DNA from: Caccocola sp964450835
GTDB lineage: Bacteria; Synergistota; Synergistia; Synergistales; Synergistaceae
Direction of reading: 5' to 3'
Length of the DNA stretch: 48,700 nucleotides
Assembly: GCA_964450835.1 (NCBI GenBank)
Contig: CAYVEQ010000010.1
Location: 1-48,700, forward strand
This document shows positions 15,643 through 24,186 of this stretch, piece after piece. A program made the translations under genes and the position numbers. Each line of letters begins with the position of its first letter. Positions within the stretch are counted from its first letter, which is position 1. A model generated the notes under the pieces. The model saw nothing but the letters and a program-made list of their open reading frames with translations, was not told where the DNA came from and did not search any database.

Positions 15643-17952
15643 ATGTCGCGGCTCCTCCGCAGTTATCTGAAATACGCGCGCGGCGAGGCGGCCTCGCCCC
15701 TTTGGGGTGTGCTGTGGCCCTGCCAGTTCGCGACCCGCGCATGGATGCGGCTGCGGATTGAATTTTACCGGCGCGGCATCTTCGCCGTAGCCGACCCCGT
15801 GCTGCCGGTCGTAAGCATCGGCAACAACAGCCTGGGAGGCACAAACAAGACGCCTATGGCGGAATATATCGTGCGCCAGTTTGCGGAAGCGGGCATAAAT
15901 GCGGGGCTCGTAAGCCGCGGTTACAGAACGAAGGAACACCCGCCGCTCTGGATAGGACAGGATAAAAAAAGCACGAGGCGCGACTTCGCCGGCGACGAGC
16001 CTCTCATGCTCTCGCGCAGGCTTCCGGGGACGAAGGTCGTCGTGTCGCGCAAGAGGATAGAGGGAGTCAAGCTGCTCGCGTCGCTCGGCGCGGAGATAGC
16101 CGTAACCGACGACACATTCCAGCACAGAAAGATGGGGCGCGACGTTGACATCGTGCTTGTGGACTCGACCTCTCCCTTCGGCAACGGGCAGGTCATTCCC
16201 GCGGGCGCGATGCGCGAGCCGATGTCGGCTTTCAGGCGCGCCGATATAGTCGTGCTGACCAAGGCCAATCAGGCGAGAGAGGGCGCGGTTGACGAAATCA
16301 GAAAAAAACTTTCTCCCTATGTCAGCGGCGACAGAATATTTGTCGCTGACATCACACTTGAGTCATGGATCGCGCGCGAGCCCGGCGAGGCGGAGCGTTC
16401 TGTGCCGGAAGAAGGCTTCGTGCCTCGCGGCAAGTATATCGCTCTTTCCGCCATCGGCAGTCCCAGCGGCTTCTACCGGTTCCTGGACGAGCTTGGTGTC
16501 ACTGTCGTTGAGCGCAGGACGTACCGCGACCATCACATACTTACGGAAAAAGAGACAGCGGAGCTTGAACGGCTCGCGGCGGAGCGCGGCGCCGACGGTT
16601 TCGTCTGCACGGAGAAGGACCTCGCGAACATACCGAAGGAGCTGAGCCTCAACCTGCCGCTCTACGTGCCATGCATCAAGACAGAGCTGCGCGACCCTCT
16701 CGCCTTCAAGCTGAAAATCTTGGAAAAGCTCCGCCCTTCCTTCCTTGTCGCCTCAAACGGCAACGGGGAAGACGCGATCGGCGTAGTGCTCGCGAAAAAA
16801 CTCAAGGCGCGTTTCCCCTGCGCCAACGTTGACGCCTTTGCCCTCGTAGGCTCCGGCAAACCCTACACGATGAACGGGATTAACGTCGTTTCGCCTCCCG
16901 CCGATATGCCGAGCGGAGGCGTGGTCAAGTACCGTCTTAGCGACTTGGTCGGCGATATGCGCCACGGCTTAAGCGGCGCGATACGCAGCCAGATGAGGAA
17001 AATGCGCGAGCTTTGCGGGAAATACCGCACGCCTGTCTGCGTCGGCGACGTTTACCTGCTTTTGAATCTTCTCTGGGGGCAGGGGAAGAAACCGCTCTTT
17101 GTCGCCACGGCGAAGTCAGTGCATCTGAACGGCCACATGAGAATAGAAAAATGGCTCATGCGCCGCCGCTGTGTGCTCGTCTGGACGCGCGACAGCGAGA
17201 CGGCGCGCGAGCTGGTCGATCGGGGCGTGCCCGCAGTCTTTCAGGGAAACCCGATAATGGATCTTCTTGACGAGACGAACGAGCCGGCCTTCGCTTGGAA
17301 AGGCAAGGGCTTCAAAATACTGCTTCTTCCCGGCAGCCGCCCGCGCGCCTACGAGGATATAAAACTCGTGCTCGACACAGTGTCGCTGCTCGCGTCGAGG
17401 ATGGAGTGCTGTTTCGTCATGGTGCCCGCGCCTACGATAGACATAGGGAAAATGACGGAGAATCTCGAAGGCTGGACTCTCTCGCGTGACGGGACGGAGC
17501 TTGTCTCGGCCTCGGTTTCCGTCGCCGTCTGCCGCGCGCCTGTCGCCGCCGCTGCCTACGGGGCGGAGCTGCTGATAGGGCTGGGCGGCACGGCGAACCA
17601 GCTTTGCGCGGGGCTTGGCGTGCCGGTCGTGTCGATAATGGAGCGCGGGAAACTGCTCCAGAAAAAACTGCTGCGCGAAGCGGAGGTGCTCGTTCCCGCC
17701 GCACCGGCGGCGCTTGCCGACGCAGCCGCGCGCATATTGACTGACCCGGAACTGCGGCGCCTCATGCAGGAGGCCGGTATAAAAAACCTCGGGCGCATGG
17801 GAGCGCTTGACAACGTTGTGGATTACTGTGCGAAAGAGCTGGGCTGGGAGGCCCGCTGCCGCGTCTTTGAAAAATATAAAAAATATCTCGACCTGCTCGT
17901 TGAAGCGGGAGAGAAAGGCGAAGGAGCTGATGAGAATGTCAGACGCAAGTAG
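15643..17952 (+). CDS. lpxK: Fusion of tetraacyldisaccharide 4'-kinase LpxK with an LpxB-like glycosyltransferase domain
   Basis: A 769-residue two-domain protein. Residues 1 to about 355 are LpxK, which phosphorylates the 4' position of the lipid A disaccharide: VVSIGNNSLGG leads into the P-loop, followed by GLVSRGYRTK, GDEPLMLSRRLPGTKVVV and the DDTFQHRKMGRDVDIVLVD segment. The P-loop reads GGTNKTP (65-71), with Asn where the glycine before the lysine is expected. From about residue 364 a second domain begins (FLVASNGNGEDAIG, MPSGG, LLLPGSRPRAYED, GLGGTANQLCAGLG), resembling the 'lipid-A-disaccharide synthase-related' proteins known from cyanobacteria and Deinococcus. No frame break separates the two. 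It starts 1 base after msbA and overlaps kdsA by 17 bases. The role of the second domain is unknown. Confidence 0.88.
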   Translation: MSRLLRSYLKYARGEAASPLWGVLWPCQFATRAWMRLRIEFYRRGIFAVADPVLPVVSIGNNSLGGTNKTPMAEYIVRQFAEAGINAGLVSRGYRTKEHPPLWIGQDKKSTRRDFAGDEPLMLSRRLPGTKVVVSRKRIEGVKLLASLGAEIAVTDDTFQHRKMGRDVDIVLVDSTSPFGNGQVIPAGAMREPMSAFRRADIVVLTKANQAREGAVDEIRKKLSPYVSGDRIFVADITLESWIAREPGEAERSVPEEGFVPRGKYIALSAIGSPSGFYRFLDELGVTVVERRTYRDHHILTEKETAELERLAAERGADGFVCTEKDLANIPKELSLNLPLYVPCIKTELRDPLAFKLKILEKLRPSFLVASNGNGEDAIGVVLAKKLKARFPCANVDAFALVGSGKPYTMNGINVVSPPADMPSGGVVKYRLSDLVGDMRHGLSGAIRSQMRKMRELCGKYRTPVCVGDVYLLLNLLWGQGKKPLFVATAKSVHLNGHMRIEKWLMRRRCVLVWTRDSETARELVDRGVPAVFQGNPIMDLLDETNEPAFAWKGKGFKILLLPGSRPRAYEDIKLVLDTVSLLASRMECCFVMVPAPTIDIGKMTENLEGWTLSRDGTELVSASVSVAVCRAPVAAAAYGAELLIGLGGTANQLCAGLGVPVVSIMERGKLLQKKLLREAEVLVPAAPAALADAAARILTDPELRRLMQEAGIKNLGRMGALDNVVDYCAKELGWEARCRVFEKYKKYLDLLVEAGEKGEGADENVRRK

Positions 17953-18811
17953 CGTCAGAGTGGTGAATGTCGGAAACGTTCCGGTCGGAGGCGGAAGGCT
18001 CGCGGTAGCAGCCGGGCCCTGCGTGCTCGATACCTTTGACGAGGCTCTGATGATCGCTGAGACGATGAAGGAATACTGCGCGGAATTCGGCTTCGGCTAC
18101 ATATTCAAGGCTTCTTTCGACAAAGCGAACAGAACTTCGATAACAAGCTACCGCGGCCCCGGCATCGAAAAAGGCCTTTCATGGCTCGCGGCGATAAGAG
18201 ACAAGGCGGGAGTTCCGGTCGTCACGGATATACACGAGCCGTGGCAGGCGGAAGCAGCCGCCCGCTGCGTCGACCTGTTGCAGATACCGGCTTTGCTCTG
18301 CCGCCAGACAGACCTGCTCGTCGCGGCAAGCCGCACCGGCAAGCCGCTGAATATAAAAAAAGCGCAGTTCATGGCCCCGGAGGATATGGCGCAGGCGCTC
18401 GGCAAGTGCCGCGAAAGCGGCTGCCGCGACGTCATACTTTGCGAGCGCGGCACGGAGTTCGGCTACCATGAGCTTTCCGTGGACTTTCGCTCGCTTCCGG
18501 TCATGCGCGCGCTTGGTGTTCCCGTTATGTTCGACGCGACGCACAGCGTGCAGAAACCGGGCGGCAGGGGAGAGACGAGCGGTGGCGACAGGTCGTTTGT
18601 CCCGCCGCTGATACGCGCGGCCGTCGCGATAGGCATTGACGCGCTCTTTATGGAGGTGCACCCTGCTCCCGAGCGCGCCAAATGCGACGGGCCGAACTCC
18701 TTGCCTCTTTCCAAAGTGCGCGATGTGCTGCGCGAGGCATACGAAATTGACAAAGTCGTGCGCGCGAAGCTCGGCATGTCTCGTCTCGACCGGGAGGATG
18801 AACAGGCATGA
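17936..18811 (+). CDS. kdsA: 3-deoxy-8-phosphooctulonate synthase KdsA
   Basis: KdsA (291 aa) condenses phosphoenolpyruvate with arabinose 5-phosphate to KDO-8-phosphate. Family blocks are clear: IFKASFDKANRTSITSYRGP, VVTDIHEPWQAE, LLCRQTDLLVAA, DATHSVQKPGG and CDGPNSLPL. The segment AAGPCVLDTFDEA has Cys where the E. coli enzyme has Asn, so this is the metal-dependent class, with His, Glu and Asp ligands in DATH, FMEVHP and CDGP. ATG 17936 was chosen because AAGGAG ends 9 bases before it; an ATG two codons earlier is possible. It overlaps kdsD by 4 bases. Confidence 0.94.
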   Translation: MSDASSVRVVNVGNVPVGGGRLAVAAGPCVLDTFDEALMIAETMKEYCAEFGFGYIFKASFDKANRTSITSYRGPGIEKGLSWLAAIRDKAGVPVVTDIHEPWQAEAAARCVDLLQIPALLCRQTDLLVAASRTGKPLNIKKAQFMAPEDMAQALGKCRESGCRDVILCERGTEFGYHELSVDFRSLPVMRALGVPVMFDATHSVQKPGGRGETSGGDRSFVPPLIRAAVAIGIDALFMEVHPAPERAKCDGPNSLPLSKVRDVLREAYEIDKVVRAKLGMSRLDREDEQA

Positions 18812-19812
18812 ATCTTCCGTACGAACGCGACGAGATAGCTATATCCGATGGCGAACTCACCGCCGCCGGGCTTGACATACTGCGCAAAGAGGCATCGTCG
18901 CTTGAAGCCGCCGCCGCGCGCATGGGAACGGAAATCGCCCGCGCCGCGCACCTCGTGAGCCGCTGCCGCGGGCGCGTGGTTGTTTCGGGCCTCGGCAAGT
19001 CCGGCCACGTCGGGCGCAAGAGCGCGGCGACGTTCTCGTCGCTCGGCGTTCCCGCCTTCTTCCTGCACGCGACGGAGGGCGCCCACGGCGACTTGGGCAT
19101 GGTATGCCGCGAGGACGTAGGCTATTTTCTGAGCAACAGCGGCGAAACGCGCGAATTGATAGACATCATACCCTACTTCAAGAGGATAGGCGCGCCGATA
19201 ATCGCGGTAACGGGCAATCCGGCCTCCTCTCTCGCGCGCGAGGCCGACGTCGTGCTCAACTGCCACGTAGAGGCGGAGGCCGACCCTCTCGGACTCGCGC
19301 CGACGAGCAGCACGACGCTTCAGATGGCTATCGGCGACGCGATCGCGGGAGCGGCCACTCTTCTGCTCGGCCTTCGGAAAGATGATTTCGCACTTTTCCA
19401 TCCGGGCGGATCACTCGGCAAACGGCTGCTGCTGCGTGTGCGCGACCTTATGGGCTCGGGCGACAGAGTGCCTGTGACAAATGTCCGCGCGAGAGTGCGG
19501 GACGCGATTTTCGACATCACGAGCAAAGGCTACGGCGCGACCGCGATAGTCGACGACGACGGGAAGCTCGCAGGCGTGTTCACCGACGGCGACCTGCGGC
19601 GCTTCCTTGAAAAAAACGGCGACGAAGGACTTGAGCTGCCCGTGTCGCAGGCTATGACGACGCACCCGCGCGTAATAGCCCCGGATCGCCTTGTGGTCGA
19701 GGCCGTGCGCGTTGTCGAGCGGTGGGAAGTCTCGGTTCTCATAGTAGTCGAGGACGAACGCCCCGTTGGCATGCTCCACATACACGAGATACTCAAAGCG
19801 GGGGTGGCGTAG
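18808..19812 (+). CDS. kdsD: Arabinose-5-phosphate isomerase KdsD (KpsF/GutQ family)
   Basis: A 334-residue protein with a SIS sugar-isomerase domain (about 40-180: VVVSGLGKSGHVGRKSA, HATEGAHGDLGM, SNSGETREL, PTSSTTLQMAIGDA) and two C-terminal CBS domains (about 205-334). It converts ribulose 5-phosphate to arabinose 5-phosphate, the substrate of KdsA next door. Its ATG overlaps the kdsA stop as ATGA. Its own TAG stop directly abuts the waaA reading frame. Confidence 0.94.
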   Translation: MNLPYERDEIAISDGELTAAGLDILRKEASSLEAAAARMGTEIARAAHLVSRCRGRVVVSGLGKSGHVGRKSAATFSSLGVPAFFLHATEGAHGDLGMVCREDVGYFLSNSGETRELIDIIPYFKRIGAPIIAVTGNPASSLAREADVVLNCHVEAEADPLGLAPTSSTTLQMAIGDAIAGAATLLLGLRKDDFALFHPGGSLGKRLLLRVRDLMGSGDRVPVTNVRARVRDAIFDITSKGYGATAIVDDDGKLAGVFTDGDLRRFLEKNGDEGLELPVSQAMTTHPRVIAPDRLVVEAVRVVERWEVSVLIVVEDERPVGMLHIHEILKAGVA

Positions 19813-21102
19813 CTGTCGCTGCCGCTGTCGGCATACAGAACGGGAATAGATATATTCTTCGCGCTCGCCCAGAAAAAGCTCAAGGCGAAATACACCGAGG
19901 GCAACGACGAGCGTCAGGGAATAATCTCAAATGAGAAGATCGCCGCGCTGCGCGGCAGGAGACCTCTTTGGATACACGCGGTTTCCGTCGGCGAGGTTCA
20001 GGCCGCAGTGCCGTTTGTCAAAGCCGCGCGCGAAGACGGGTGGCGCGGCCCCGTCGTCATCTCGACGACGACGCAGACAGGGCGCGCCATGGCGGAGCGC
20101 TTAGGCCGGGGCCTCTACGACTTCCACATATATTATCCCTGGGATAAACGCCTCTTCGTGTCGCGCGCGCTTGACGCGCTGCGGCCGGCAATCTTCGCCG
20201 TCGCTGAAACCGAACTGTGGCCCAATATGCTCTTTGAGTGCCGCGCGCGCGGCGTTCCAGCCTTTCTCGTCAACGGGCGGATATCCGACAGAACATGGGC
20301 GCGCGTGAGCGGCGGCGTTTCGCGAACGCTCGCGCGCGAAGCCTACTCGCTCTTTGCCGCTCTCCTCATGCGCGACCGTGAGGACAGAGAGAGACTTGTC
20401 CGCGTCGGCGTGGACGAAGAAAAACTTTTCGTAACGGGCGACTGCAAGATTGATTCTCTGCTTGCGCGACGCAACCCCGGCGCGCGCGACAGACTGGCGG
20501 CGGCGCTCGGCGAGTCTGAGCGCCCGATATTCATAGCGGGAAGCACTCACACCGGCGAAGATGAAAAAGTTATAGAGGCCTTCGGTATCCTGCGCGAACG
20601 CCACCCCGAGGCGCGTCTTATCATCGCGCCGCGCCATCCCGAGCGCGCGCGGTCGGTTGCCTCTCTTGTGCCGCAGCGTTATAAAACGGCGATGTTCTCC
20701 TCCTTGACCGAAGGATGGGATGTGCTGATAATAGATTGCATAGGCTTGCTCTTCGACCTTTACGGCGTCGCGCGCGCGGCTTTCGTCGGCGGCAGTTTCG
20801 CAGACAAAGGCGGGCAGAACATACTTGAGCCGTTCTCGTGGGGCGTGCCTGTGCAGTACGGACCTCACATGGAAGATTTCGCGAGCGCTTCGCGCGCCTT
20901 TCTCTCCTGCGGCGCGGCGTCGCAGGCAGAGGGCGCGCGCGGCCTCGCGCGGGCGTGGCTTGAAATCGCGGACACACCTGAGGCACGCGGCAAATGGCTT
21001 TCGCTGAGCCGCGAATACTTCGACAGGTCGCGTGGCGCGGCGGAACGATCCTGGAAAATTGTAAAAAGCCGCGCGGAAGATAGCTGGGGAAAAAATCTAT
21101 GA
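19813..21102 (+). CDS. waaA: KDO transferase WaaA, apparently starting at CTG
   Basis: WaaA transfers KDO from CMP-KDO to lipid A. The conserved protein begins right after the kdsD TAG: LPLSAYRTGIDIFFALAQKK, then LWIHAVSVGEVQAAVPFVKA, STTTQTGRAMAE, AETELWPNML, GSTHTGEDEKV, APRHPER and VGGSFADKGGQNILEP. In this frame no ATG, GTG or TTG exists between the TAG (19810-19812) and GTG 20008, and starting at 20008 would remove the SVGE glutamate (codon 19993-19995, residue 61), which corresponds to the family's catalytic base. A CTG at 19813 (or 19819, 19825) is therefore the likely start, giving about 429 residues, the usual length. A GTG at 19804 is in frame but is followed by the TAG. Confidence 0.88.
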   Translation: MSLPLSAYRTGIDIFFALAQKKLKAKYTEGNDERQGIISNEKIAALRGRRPLWIHAVSVGEVQAAVPFVKAAREDGWRGPVVISTTTQTGRAMAERLGRGLYDFHIYYPWDKRLFVSRALDALRPAIFAVAETELWPNMLFECRARGVPAFLVNGRISDRTWARVSGGVSRTLAREAYSLFAALLMRDREDRERLVRVGVDEEKLFVTGDCKIDSLLARRNPGARDRLAAALGESERPIFIAGSTHTGEDEKVIEAFGILRERHPEARLIIAPRHPERARSVASLVPQRYKTAMFSSLTEGWDVLIIDCIGLLFDLYGVARAAFVGGSFADKGGQNILEPFSWGVPVQYGPHMEDFASASRAFLSCGAASQAEGARGLARAWLEIADTPEARGKWLSLSREYFDRSRGAAERSWKIVKSRAEDSWGKNL

Positions 21103-21206
21103 TGGCAGACCTCCTGAGGATAAAAATTTTTCACGGCGAGTGCCCGGGGCGCAAAAACCCGCGCTTCTCCGTCATGCGGCGCGTCGGTAATAACTTCGGA
21201 CAATGA
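21102..21206 (+). CDS. Mini-ORF of 34 codons bridging waaA and the ELM1 gene
   Basis: ATG 21099 and ATG 21102 both lie at the waaA stop, and the frame runs MADLLRIKIFHGECPGRKN and on to TGA 21204-21206, which overlaps the next gene's ATG (21203) by 4 bases. The next gene has no ribosome binding site of its own. The back-to-back overlaps match the coupling used across this operon, so the peptide may be translated mainly to deliver ribosomes. It is basic, contains one Cys, and matches no family I know. Chance cannot be excluded for so short a frame. Confidence 0.45.
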   Translation: MADLLRIKIFHGECPGRKNPRFSVMRRVGNNFGQ

Positions 21207-22375
21207 ACGCGAACGGCGAACTTAAAGTGATAGTGATATTAAACGACGGCATACGCGGCCACGTAAACCAGAGCCGCGGCGTCGCCCGCTGGCTCTCGCG
21301 TCTCACGGGAGCCGAGGTGCTCGAGGCTGAAGTTCCGCTTCTTACAGGAGCCGCGAAGGCGCGCGCCAAATCCTCGTCTAAAATCCTGCTCGGAGGCACG
21401 AGGCGCGACGCCCGGGACTGGCTCGCCTCGTCGGGCGGGGAACAGCTTATCCGCCGGGTCGGCCAGTGGTTCGCCGAGCGCGGCGTGCAGGAAGGCGCTG
21501 GCGCCGCGCTCTTAATCTCTGCCGGAAGTGCCCCCGCCCCCTACAACATAGCGCTCGGCTACATCTGGCGGTGCGCCTGCGCGACAATCATGACTCCTGC
21601 CGTCTTGGGCACGGAACCCTTTGACTTCGCCATCGTGCCCGAACACGACTATCCGCCGCGCAAGCCGAACATCTTCGTCACGCTCGGCTCGCCGAACAGC
21701 GTTGTGAAAGAAGACCTCAAAAAAGAGGCGGAGGCGCTGCTCGCCAGGTACCCGTCACAGGCCGCTCGGAAATGGTCGATACTCATCGGCGGAGATGACG
21801 CGAACTACGAGATAACTCCCGAATGGATAAAAAAACAGCTCGGACAGATTCTCAACCTCGCGAGTCACGCTGGGGCCGACGTATTCATCACGACGTCGCG
21901 CCGCACGAGCGGTGCCGCCGCGAAAATGGTGAAGACTCTCGCCTCTCACTCGCCCTGCGTCAGATACCTGCTCATAGCGGCGGAGGACCCATTCAACCCG
22001 ATCCCCGCTATGCTGGGCTTCTCGACTGAAGTATTCTGCACTGAAGACTCGGTCAACATGGTATCGGAAGCGGTAACGGGGGGACACCGCGCGGTGCTCC
22101 TGCGGGTCGGCCATAAAAAAGGAATAAAAAGCCTGCTCCAGCGGCTCACCGCGCAGCTCGTAAGCGTCGGCGCGATACGTCCCTCGCTGCTGTGGGGAAT
22201 ACCGCGTTTTGACCTCGTCTTCGACCACTTCGCACACGCGGGAGGTCTCGTGGAATATGGTGACTGGCTGCGCCTGCGCCGCGAGGAAGAGAAAGAGCCG
22301 AAAGAAACGGCGAACGACTTCAACGAAGCACGCCGGGCGGCGCGATGGATACACGACAACTGGAAACTTCCTTAA
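21203..22375 (+). CDS. ELM1/GtrOC1-family protein (DUF1022), possible LPS-related glycosyltransferase
   Basis: A 390-residue protein of the mitochondrial fission ELM1 family. Typical segments are VILNDGIRGHVNQSRGVARW near the N-terminus, WSILIGGDDANYEI in the middle and TEDSVNMVSEAVTGGHRAVL near the C-terminus. Bacterial members have a GT-B-like fold and often sit with LPS genes; their reaction is not established. Here it closes the lipid A/KDO operon and overlaps the mini-ORF before it. In-frame stops directly upstream fix the start at 21203. Confidence 0.82.
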   Translation: MNANGELKVIVILNDGIRGHVNQSRGVARWLSRLTGAEVLEAEVPLLTGAAKARAKSSSKILLGGTRRDARDWLASSGGEQLIRRVGQWFAERGVQEGAGAALLISAGSAPAPYNIALGYIWRCACATIMTPAVLGTEPFDFAIVPEHDYPPRKPNIFVTLGSPNSVVKEDLKKEAEALLARYPSQAARKWSILIGGDDANYEITPEWIKKQLGQILNLASHAGADVFITTSRRTSGAAAKMVKTLASHSPCVRYLLIAAEDPFNPIPAMLGFSTEVFCTEDSVNMVSEAVTGGHRAVLLRVGHKKGIKSLLQRLTAQLVSVGAIRPSLLWGIPRFDLVFDHFAHAGGLVEYGDWLRLRREEEKEPKETANDFNEARRAARWIHDNWKLP

Positions 22376-22390
22376 AAACAGACAAAGCTG

Positions 22391-22399
22391 TGATACAAT
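22391..22399 (+). promoter_or_regulatory. Extended -10 promoter of the rhodanese gene
   Basis: TGATACAAT (TGnTACAAT) lies 64 bases before the ATG; no convincing -35 is present. Confidence 0.4.
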
Positions 22400-22463
22400 C
22401 ATTGCGTACTGCGGATGAAACAAAACCGGCGCCGTCCGGAAGAATAAAGAAAGGACTGGTAAT

Positions 22464-23849
22464 ATGAAAAAACTGCTCACGCTGACGCTTGCCGCCTTGA
22501 TGATCGCCGGGGCCGCGCAACTCGCGCTTGCCGCAGACGACGACACCGCAAACTCTATAATGTCTCAGATAAAGACATTCAAGGCGAACTACCAGGAAAA
22601 GACAGGCGAAGAGGCATCGGAAGAGGCGGCTAAAGAAAAAGCGCCGGAAGCGGCATCCGAAGCCGAATCATCTCCCGAACCCGAAGCGGCGCCAGCACCC
22701 GAAGCGCAAAAGAGCGAAGCTCCCGCCGCGCCGAACCCAGCCGCCGCGGAAGTGGAAAGACTGACAAACGAAGCCGCCGCCAAAGCGGCGAAAGAATTGG
22801 AAACCTCCGATAACAACCGTGGCGTGACGAAGCAGCCGACGGAAGAAACTGCTCCTGAACCCGCCGCGCCGGAGCCGGAAGAGCCGGCCGAAGCCACGGC
22901 CAAAGCGCCGGCGGTTCAGATTCTCCCGCAGGTAGAGCCGCCGCAGCCTCAGCCGCAAGCCGTGTCTCCTGCGCCCGCGGCCCCCGCGAAAAATCCATCT
23001 CCGATGCAGGCGGGAGACGCCGAAACGGCAGAGAGCTTAAGCGTGACAGCCGACTGGCTCAAAGCGAACCTGAACAAAGTCGTTCTTATCGACGCGCGTC
23101 CCGAAAGCCTCTACCTGGGCGGACACATCCCTGGCGCGATCAACGCTCAGTGGACCTACTTCGCGAACATGAACGCGAAACAGGGCACCGAACAGTGGGG
23201 CGTAATCTGGAACGAGGCTACGATGGCAAAACGTCTCGGGGCGCTCGGTATCGACGGCAAGAAAACCGTAATCGCCTACTGCGACGCGGGCGGCTGGGGG
23301 CAGAGCGGATGGACGCTCTGGATACTCCGTCAGGCCGGCGTCAAAAACGCGAAGATACTCGAGGGCGGAATCGGCGCATGGAAAGCGGCCGGCGGCAAGA
23401 TGGACAAGAGCAAAGTCAAAGCAAAGACCGTGCCTTTCTCCATCGGCAAATACATTCCCACATACACGACGACGACGCAGTGGATTATCGACAACTTGGG
23501 CAAGCCGGAACTTGTTGTGATCGATGTCCGCACTCAACCTGAGTACAACGGCAAGATCCGCCCATTCCAGGAAAAGCGCGCAGGGCACCTCCCAGGAGCG
23601 ATACACATCCCGCGTGAAAACTTCGTGACCGACGACGGGCGCTTCAAGAGTGCGGAAGAGATGCAGGCGCTGCTTGCCCCGTACGGAATCACGGCCGACA
23701 CGGAAATAGTCCTATACGACACAGCGGGTGTCCGCTCCGCTTTCGTGACAATGTGCCTGCGCAGTGCTGGATACACAAAGAGCCGCAACTACGACGCGGG
23801 CTTTCAGGCTTGGGCGGGCAATCCCGACCTTCCTATCGTGACACAGTAA
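22464..23849 (+). CDS. Exported tandem rhodanese-domain protein
   Basis: A 461-residue protein. Residues 1-23 are a signal peptide (MKKLLTLTLAALMIAGAAQL followed by ALAAD). Residues about 35-185 are a low-complexity linker rich in Ala, Glu and Pro. Two rhodanese domains follow (about 190-310 and 325-461). The first keeps a catalytic-type loop, Cys273 in IAYCDAGGWGQSG; the second has Asp419 in the equivalent YDTAGVRSA. Rhodaneses move sulfane sulfur from thiosulfate or mercaptopyruvate to acceptors; the true substrate is unknown. Usual tandem rhodaneses carry the active Cys in the C-terminal domain, so the arrangement here is reversed. AAAGGA precedes the ATG and a strong terminator follows. 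Confidence 0.88.
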   Translation: MKKLLTLTLAALMIAGAAQLALAADDDTANSIMSQIKTFKANYQEKTGEEASEEAAKEKAPEAASEAESSPEPEAAPAPEAQKSEAPAAPNPAAAEVERLTNEAAAKAAKELETSDNNRGVTKQPTEETAPEPAAPEPEEPAEATAKAPAVQILPQVEPPQPQPQAVSPAPAAPAKNPSPMQAGDAETAESLSVTADWLKANLNKVVLIDARPESLYLGGHIPGAINAQWTYFANMNAKQGTEQWGVIWNEATMAKRLGALGIDGKKTVIAYCDAGGWGQSGWTLWILRQAGVKNAKILEGGIGAWKAAGGKMDKSKVKAKTVPFSIGKYIPTYTTTTQWIIDNLGKPELVVIDVRTQPEYNGKIRPFQEKRAGHLPGAIHIPRENFVTDDGRFKSAEEMQALLAPYGITADTEIVLYDTAGVRSAFVTMCLRSAGYTKSRNYDAGFQAWAGNPDLPIVTQ

Positions 23850-23879
23850 ATGCGCTAAAGAAAATATAAAAACCAAAAA

Positions 23880-23908
23880 CCGCCCGCGAGCAAGCGGGCG
23901 GTTTTTTT
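23880..23908 (+). terminator. Terminator of the rhodanese gene
   Basis: CCGCCCGC (23880-23887) and GCGGGCGG (23894-23901) form an 8-bp stem followed by seven T residues. Confidence 0.95.
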
Positions 23909-24186
23909 GCGGCGCGCGACCGCGCGCTGTTTTGAGAAATCATGCGCGGCTGTCAACGTTCTGCCGCTTTCGCGGCGCGGGTAAAGGCGCGCGGAATTCC
24001 GCGAGTTTGTCCGTGTGACGGCGGCCGGATTTTTTTGCGCCGCGTCGTGCGGTCAAGCTGCTTTTGCGAGCTTCCGGCGCGTGAGTGAAGTAAAATTTTT
24101 TTTTGGTACCCCGGCGCGCGTGAGGGAGGTTTTTCCAAATCGCGCGACTTTTGGCGGGCTCCTGTGGCTTTATGATTTTCACAGCA
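23909..24186. other. Intergenic stretch without recognisable content
   Basis: About 280 bases between convergent genes, with several poly-T runs and GC-rich segments. I see no gene, RNA or clear hairpin terminator for the minus-strand gene that ends at 24187. Confidence 0.4.

Noticed and set aside
20008..21102. waaA starting at GTG 20008
   Set aside because: It would delete the conserved N-terminal domain including the SVGE catalytic glutamate, which is clearly encoded upstream in the same frame.
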